Origin: a virus
Virus record (IMG/VR): IMGVR_UViG_3300032235_000621
Location: 1-27,263 of that record
Strand: one strand, 5' to 3'
Length of the DNA stretch: 27,263 nt
The notes under the pieces were generated by a model. The model worked only from the letters and a program-made list of their open reading frames with translations. It was not told the origin of the DNA and ran no database searches. The first letter of the stretch is position 1, and each line of letters starts with the position of its first letter. Positions 23,426-27,263 of the stretch are shown here, piece by piece. A program made the translations under genes and the position numbers.

Positions 23426-23901
23426 TAAGATAATTCCTTTTTAATTTCGCTGTCGCTCATGCCCATTTCTTTGGCCATGATCTTAATTTCTTTTTCAGTG
23501 TTCAGCTCGGCCATGAGAGCGATATCGTTTATTTTCATAGCAGGATAGAGTTTACTTAAAAATTTAATAATTTTAGTATTTGAACCTTCTTTTTTCTTGC
23601 TGCTTAACCAATAGTGTCGTTGTTTGCCCATGCCCGGACTCACTGACGTACACATTAACCATTGTAGTTTTGTGTGCTTATTAAAATCGAAAAAATTTAT
23701 GTTTACTCTTTCATTACTGGCCAGCAGATACCAAGCTTGAAGATCACTGCTGCCTTCGACATTAGCACTGTATTTCATCATTAGGTAAGTGCTGAACTTT
23801 TTACGTTCTTCATCTGTGAGCTCGTCATAAAATTCTCGATTTTTTAAATCAAGTTGAGCCATTTCGTTATTGATACTTAGTTTATCGCTCATAACATACA
23901 T
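23425..23901 (-). CDS. 62: Clamp-loader small subunit, gp62-like
   Basis: A 158-residue protein (T4 gp62: 187). With gp44 it would load the gp45 sliding clamp onto DNA. Similarity to T4 gp62 is distant but colinear. LQWLMCTSVSPGMGKQRHYW lines up with the T4 stretch NYLMAAVPRGKRYGKW, and IIKFLSKLYPAMKINDIALM plus DSEIKKEL lines up with IKLLAKRYQVNTND and DDFLKEV. I also recall nearly matching proteins labelled clamp loader in marine phages. The ATG at 23901 shares a base with the previous stop; an ATG three codons later is possible. gp44 and gp45 are not in the window, unlike the T4 order. Confidence 0.6.
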   Translation of the reverse strand: MYVMSDKLSINNEMAQLDLKNREFYDELTDEERKKFSTYLMMKYSANVEGSSDLQAWYLLASNERVNINFFDFNKHTKLQWLMCTSVSPGMGKQRHYWLSSKKKEGSNTKIIKFLSKLYPAMKINDIALMAELNTEKEIKIMAKEMGMSDSEIKKELS

Positions 23902-24182
23902 TAAATGGTTTTGTCAGCTTGCTCTGTTAATAAATGATATAGTACTATAACACGATCTAGTTCAGCTTGTAAAACAGAATTGGATTTTGCAGTTTCTCTG
24001 ATTTTATCCCATAGCTGATTTTCTAAGAGTTGATCTCTAAACTTTACTTCTGTAGAAGTTAAGCCATTCCAATCATATCCAATTTCTATTTTTGTACCAG
24101 GGTCTGCACCAAATTCTCTGGCATACACATGACCGTTTACACGTTCGTATATGTATTTGGTGTCTGGTTTAAGATTGCCCAT
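23901..24182 (-). CDS. Small conserved T4-like phage protein
   Basis: A protein of about 93 residues starting MGNLKPDTKYIYERVNGHVY. I prefer the ATG at 24182, which has GGAT upstream, to an ATG four codons earlier (24194). The middle AREFGADPGTKIEIGYDWNG is typical of a protein I recall beside uvsW in cyanophages. The C-terminal half is helical (QAELDRVIVLYHLLTEQADK). No function is known to me. It overlaps the 49-residue gene upstream and gp62 downstream. Confidence 0.75.
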   Translation of the reverse strand: MGNLKPDTKYIYERVNGHVYAREFGADPGTKIEIGYDWNGLTSTEVKFRDQLLENQLWDKIRETAKSNSVLQAELDRVIVLYHLLTEQADKTI

Positions 24183-24318
24183 ATTTATATCCATACTGAG
24201 AATGAGCCCAACGTAAAAATCTTTCTAATTCTTCTTGATCATCGGGATAGCTTTCTAAATAAATTTTAGCTAGACGATTGATAATTTCAAACATTTGAGG
24301 TTCTGTATATTGTGCCAT
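24169..24318 (-). CDS. 49-residue conserved-looking small protein
   Basis: A short frame from the ATG at 24318: MAQYTEPQMFEIINRLAKIY, then LESYPDDQEELERFLRWAHS, ending YGYKYGQS. It is one amphipathic helix-rich unit with an acidic middle and a Tyr/Gly end. It fills the gap between two conserved genes, starting eight bases after one stop and overlapping the next start. No strong ribosome-binding site is seen, so coupling is likely. The amino-acid composition is that of a real protein. Function unknown. Confidence 0.65.
   Translation of the reverse strand: MAQYTEPQMFEIINRLAKIYLESYPDDQEELERFLRWAHSQYGYKYGQS
24182..24189 (-). promoter_or_regulatory. Possible internal late promoter TATAAATA
   Basis: An exact octamer on the minus strand, but it overlaps the ATG at 24182 and lies inside coding sequence. 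If active it would start inside this gene and supply gp62 and later genes. It may equally be a chance reading of Asp-Ile-Asn-Met codons. Confidence 0.3.
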
Positions 24319-24326
24319 ATCATTGT

Positions 24327-24830
24327 TTACCAAACTTTAGAATAATTAACTACTTCACTTTGACGACTAATATCTTTAACAAAATAAACGCACATAGGTT
24401 TATCTGTTCCTGTCTCTAAAGGCACGGCCAACATCTGCCCAGGTTTGAGTTTGGGGAAGTACCATTTAACGTCTTGATATATGTCAATTACTTCTACAGG
24501 AAAAAACTCAGGGCGAAAGCTAGCCATAGGATTAAAAGCAAATGCACTAAAGCCACGATCATTGATACTAGTAAGCGGAACAACTTCTAAATCTCCTAAA
24601 TCAGGTTCACCGATCAGTAGTTGCCAATCTATGGGCATTTTAACTACGTTATTGCCTATCTTAAGAACTAGTGCAGGACTGTTAAAACTTTCCAAGAAGA
24701 TAAGTGGAATAAAAAAGTAGTCTGGATCTTTGGGGTCTGAATTATCTAGTACGCAGAATCTGATGTCGTCCACTTCCTCTGGTATCTCGTTTAATTCGTA
24801 GCTAGTGTTGTCGAGAGTTAATAAACGCAG
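24327..24830 (-). CDS. Conserved T4-like phage protein, non-canonical start
   Basis: A protein of about 167 residues beside uvsW, a position where I recall homologues in cyanophages. It contains DNSDPKDPDYFFIPLIFLES, a core of strands (LEVVPLTSINDRGFSAFAFN) and the end SRQSEVVNYSKVW. The first in-frame GTG is at 24773, but the frame stays open upstream and gives LRLLTLDNTSYELNEIPEEV, which matches the N-terminus I remember. GGAG (24840-24837) sits six bases before a CTG at 24830 and three before an ATT at 24833. One of these rare start codons is therefore likely. Function unknown; possibly structural or a replication accessory. Confidence 0.75.
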   Translation of the reverse strand: MRLLTLDNTSYELNEIPEEVDDIRFCVLDNSDPKDPDYFFIPLIFLESFNSPALVLKIGNNVVKMPIDWQLLIGEPDLGDLEVVPLTSINDRGFSAFAFNPMASFRPEFFPVEVIDIYQDVKWYFPKLKPGQMLAVPLETGTDKPMCVYFVKDISRQSEVVNYSKVW

Positions 24831-24845
24831 AATATTCTCCTTTTG

Positions 24846-24853
24846 TATAAATA
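24846..24853 (+). promoter_or_regulatory. T4-type late promoter octamer TATAAATA
   Basis: An exact late consensus on the plus strand, upstream of the HNH endonuclease. The expected +1 near 24859 coincides with the first base of a hairpin. The leader to the ATG at 24918 is about 59 bases. Confidence 0.8.
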
Positions 24854-24858
24854 AAAAT

Positions 24859-24889
24859 GCTAGTCGCGATATTTGCCGTATCCACTAGC
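24859..24889 (+). other. Predicted 5'-terminal hairpin of the HNH message
   Basis: GCTAGT (24859-24864) pairs with ACTAGC (24884-24889). Inside, GATA (24868-24871) pairs with TATC (24879-24882) around a seven-base loop. It begins at the predicted transcription start, so it could protect the message or tune translation. Seen by eye; stability not computed. Confidence 0.45.
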
Positions 24890-24917
24890 TCTAACGATTA
24901 ATAAGGAATCATCAGCA

Positions 24918-25745
24918 ATGTATTTACAAAACAAATATACTAGTTGGTATAATAGCATTATCAGCAACGCAAAGTCAAGAACTTTATCAAAAGAAATATA
25001 TACCGAAAAACATCATATCATTCCAAGAAGTTTGGGTGGTAATAATTTAGATGAAAATCTGGTTAGGTTAACAGCTCGAGAACATTTCTTATGTCATTTA
25101 TTACTACCCAAAATGCTTACAGGAATCAACAAACGAAATATGACTTTTGCAATTTGGTCAATGTTAAATAGAGATCATTCTAAACAACGATCACGACACA
25201 AAATTAGTTCACATACATATCAAAAACTTAAAATTCAAGTTGCCCGAGCTTCATCCGAAATACACAAAGGCAAATCAAAATCAGAAGAAACTAAACGAAA
25301 AATGTCAGCAAAGGCAAAAGGCAGAACTTCTCTTAATAAGGGTAAGCAGATGTCCGAAGAACAAAAACAAAAAATGAAGGACACTATTGCAAAAAATGGC
25401 AGAATTATTTCTCCGGACACAGTTAAAAAAATATTAGAATCTCGAAAAGATTACACGCATTCAGAAGAAACGAGACAAAAGATAGGTGCAGCACATAAAG
25501 GTAAAACTCAAATTGTTACAGAAGAACAAAAACAGAAAATTTCTGCGACACTGAAAGGCAGGACACCAACTTGGCTAGTAGGTAAGCCTGCTCCTAATAG
25601 GGGAATTTCTCACTCGAGTGAAACTGTTGCAAAATTGAAACTAGCTGCACAAAATCGAGAAAGACTTACCTGCATTCATTGTGGTAAGACTGCGCCTAAA
25701 TGCAGTTTTACTCGGTGGCACGGTGATAACTGTAAGAACAAATAG
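24918..25745 (+). CDS. HNH homing endonuclease with NUMOD3 repeats
   Basis: A 275-residue free-standing homing nuclease. The HNH core is at residues 26-62 (EIYTEKH32H33IIPRSLGGN, then LTAREH56FLCH60). Next come at least four NUMOD3-type DNA-binding repeats (SEETKRKMSAKAKG; HSEETRQKIGAAHKG; TEEQKQKISATLKG; HSSETVAKLKLAA). The C-terminal zinc-binding segment is C-I-H-C-G-K ... H-G-D-N-C. The start is the ATG at 24918 with AAGGA upstream; an in-frame TTG 15 codons earlier is unlikely. It lies opposite to its neighbours and its TAG directly abuts the uvsW stop. Its target is probably in the uvsW region of related phages (inference). Confidence 0.9.
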   Translation: MYLQNKYTSWYNSIISNAKSRTLSKEIYTEKHHIIPRSLGGNNLDENLVRLTAREHFLCHLLLPKMLTGINKRNMTFAIWSMLNRDHSKQRSRHKISSHTYQKLKIQVARASSEIHKGKSKSEETKRKMSAKAKGRTSLNKGKQMSEEQKQKMKDTIAKNGRIISPDTVKKILESRKDYTHSEETRQKIGAAHKGKTQIVTEEQKQKISATLKGRTPTWLVGKPAPNRGISHSSETVAKLKLAAQNRERLTCIHCGKTAPKCSFTRWHGDNCKNK

Positions 25746-27191
25746 TCAACTCTGCCATTCGGTTTTTTCTACACTAAATGGATAGTTTGCTTCTTTGTAA
25801 AATTGCTTGCGCTTAGTTAAATGTCGTTTGGCAAATTTACAAGTCGATGTTATGTCCCAGATTTGGACGAAGTCCTTGTCTTCAGCTTTTCTAATACCTC
25901 GCCCAATTGATTGTATAACCCTTGTAAAGCTCTTTCCGGACTCCACAAGAACCAAATTAAAAATCCTAGGGATATTAATACCCACAGCGGCCACACCGTA
26001 AGTCGCCACAGCAACCTTGTCATCAGTAATCGCAAATTCATCGTACTCATCTTTTCTTGCCTTTGATTTAGTAGCTCCAGATACAAAAACTGCATTTTTT
26101 ATTTTACTGGTCAATCTCTTACCTGGATCTACTCGATCGACCAGTACTAGTGTATTTCCCGTTTCAGAAATCTTGTTAATAAGATTAGCAATATAGTCTA
26201 ATCGATCGTCTGTCTCTAACAAATATCTTAGTTCTTGTTGATAGTCTTTGTATTCGACATAGTCGATCATTTGTATTACATTCACGTGACAGTTACTTAG
26301 ATGCCCCTGTTCTTGTAATTCGCTGGCACTAAGTTGCCCTATCACTGGACCAATGCAACAGTTCAATGCTTGATATGCATAAGCTTCTTTGGGAACTGTG
26401 CCTGTTAATCCCCAACGAATAGGCACACGAGCAAAGATGGTGGTCAACATAGACTTCAATGCATCTGCTTTGGCACTGTGAGCTTCATCAACCATAACGC
26501 AGACAACACCTTCAATAAAGTCGTGTATGGTTACATCTGCTTCGTAGTTCTTTGTATTCTTCACTAAAGCATTCAAACTTTGCCATGTGCAGATTGTGTG
26601 TTGTTTAGTATATTCTTTGCGATCCCCGAACAATACACCAACGTCTAATCCCATGGTTTTGTAGTCTGTTTCTGTTTGTGTAACAAGACTTTTAGAAGGA
26701 ACAATAACAATGCTCCGACCCAAATGTTGCACACTTGCAGACAGTGCCGCGGTCATAATAGTTTTACCAGCGCCTGTGGCCACTTCCTGAATACACTGCG
26801 GATTCTTTAAAAAGCGATTGATAATTTCAACTTGATAATCGCGCAGTATAATAGGTTCATTGTTGGGCCATTGTTTGTGAGAGAAACTATCTTCGACCAC
26901 TTGCCCGAGTTCTAATGTAGTACTGTATTCTCGGACATCATCTACATCAATATCGTAACCCCGTTCTTCTAAGTAAGGAAGAATATCAGGCAATAAATTA
27001 ATGTAGGTTGTCCCGCCCAAATTAAAGTAAGGCACTCTACCGTCCCAACGCCCTAATCGGACCGCAGGCAAATACTTTGCTCCAGGTATTTCGTATTTGA
27101 ACTTTTCTACTAATCGTTTTCGATCAGTGAGTTCAAGCCCTTCGATCTTTACGTTAACTTCGTCGCGAATAATTAATTTTGCTTGATTCAT
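25746..27191 (-). CDS. uvsW: RNA-DNA/DNA helicase UvsW
   Basis: A 481-residue superfamily 2 helicase (T4 UvsW: 503) that remodels stalled forks, drives branch migration and unwinds R-loops, shutting down origin-dependent replication late in infection. The N-terminal domain (residues 1-100) has LGRWDGRVPYFNLGG, typical of UvsW. Motor motifs are Walker A A138-T-G-A-G-K143-T, DEAH 235-238, the motif III-like T263-G-T and motif VI Q426-S-I-G-R-G-I-R433. Its ATG overlaps the upstream stop (ATGA). The stop touches the stop of the convergent HNH gene, so the operon's link to the next gene is now interrupted by about 900 bases. Confidence 0.95.
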   Translation of the reverse strand: MNQAKLIIRDEVNVKIEGLELTDRKRLVEKFKYEIPGAKYLPAVRLGRWDGRVPYFNLGGTTYINLLPDILPYLEERGYDIDVDDVREYSTTLELGQVVEDSFSHKQWPNNEPIILRDYQVEIINRFLKNPQCIQEVATGAGKTIMTAALSASVQHLGRSIVIVPSKSLVTQTETDYKTMGLDVGVLFGDRKEYTKQHTICTWQSLNALVKNTKNYEADVTIHDFIEGVVCVMVDEAHSAKADALKSMLTTIFARVPIRWGLTGTVPKEAYAYQALNCCIGPVIGQLSASELQEQGHLSNCHVNVIQMIDYVEYKDYQQELRYLLETDDRLDYIANLINKISETGNTLVLVDRVDPGKRLTSKIKNAVFVSGATKSKARKDEYDEFAITDDKVAVATYGVAAVGINIPRIFNLVLVESGKSFTRVIQSIGRGIRKAEDKDFVQIWDITSTCKFAKRHLTKRKQFYKEANYPFSVEKTEWQS

Positions 27192-27263
27192 TCTAGAATT
27201 ATAATTTTTTCAGCATTAGAAACCCAACTTTGTTTTTTACTACCTATCATCAGGCTGGTGGTA
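27188..27263 (-). CDS. 3' end of an unidentified upstream gene
   Basis: An open frame enters from the right edge and ends with the residues GSKKQSWVSNAEKIIILE and a TGA that overlaps the uvsW ATG. The four-base overlap is the rule among real genes here, so this is very probably the end of the preceding gene in the uvsW operon. Only 24 residues are visible, too few to identify it. Confidence 0.65.
   Translation of the reverse strand, partial: TTSLMIGSKKQSWVSNAEKIIILE

Noticed and set aside
1-27263. tRNA genes or CRISPR arrays
   Set aside because: No cloverleaf-like segment and no regularly spaced direct repeats outside coding repeats were seen; a dedicated tRNA scan was not possible.

Overview
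The window reads as part of the genome of a T4-like myovirus (Caudoviricetes) with moderately AT-rich DNA and tightly packed genes. Most genes lie on the minus strand, and neighbours often overlap by ATGA or TAATG. The assignment rests on recognisable T4-type proteins: UvsW helicase (25746-27191), a clamp-loader small subunit of gp62 type (23425-23901), replicative helicase gp41 (8199-9650), primase gp61 (9647-10705), and exact TATAAATA late-promoter octamers. Several proteins of unknown function resemble those I recall from marine T4-like phages of cyanobacteria and Pelagibacter. The host cannot be read directly. A partial IscU gene of proteobacterial type at the left edge points to a proteobacterial host (inference).

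Layout, in minus-strand transcription order from the right. (1) 27263-21457: the 3' end of an unknown gene, uvsW, three small conserved proteins (one of only 49 codons), gp62, an SGNH-like protein, a zinc-finger protein and another conserved phage protein. An HNH/NUMOD homing endonuclease sits on the opposite strand between uvsW and its neighbour, with its own late promoter. (2) 21482-21108, plus strand: one conserved small protein. (3) 21106-11485: a virion adhesion module with a BppU-like adaptor, a collagen-like fibre, an alpha/beta surface protein, a 969-residue fibre with a YadA-like beta-roll, a LamG-like lectin, a small late protein, an acidic protein, a 760-residue fibre and a beta-sandwich protein. 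(4) 11354-8199: a GIY-YIG endonuclease overlapping the start of primase, then helicase. (5) 8202-5558: an accessory cassette of a radical SAM enzyme, a sulfotransferase-like protein and an SGNH-like protein lacking the usual serine. (6) 5517-243: late genes, several with short N-termini like the T4 capsid-targeting sequence. One of these carries the motif series of a covalent nucleotidyltransferase (polynucleotide ligase superfamily). (7) 209-1: iscU, running off the edge.

The most unusual signals are these. First, iscU has an in-frame TAG directly after an invariant Cys-Gly, followed by ATA and a second Gly codon, so that skipping nine bases restores the conserved protein exactly, as in a miniature T4 gene 60 bypass. 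Second, the ligase-like protein looks packaged into the head. Third, three genes begin exactly five bases after a late-promoter octamer, which predicts leaderless late mRNAs. Fourth, an uncharacterised radical SAM cassette follows gp41. All function calls come from reading motifs by eye; no database search was possible.
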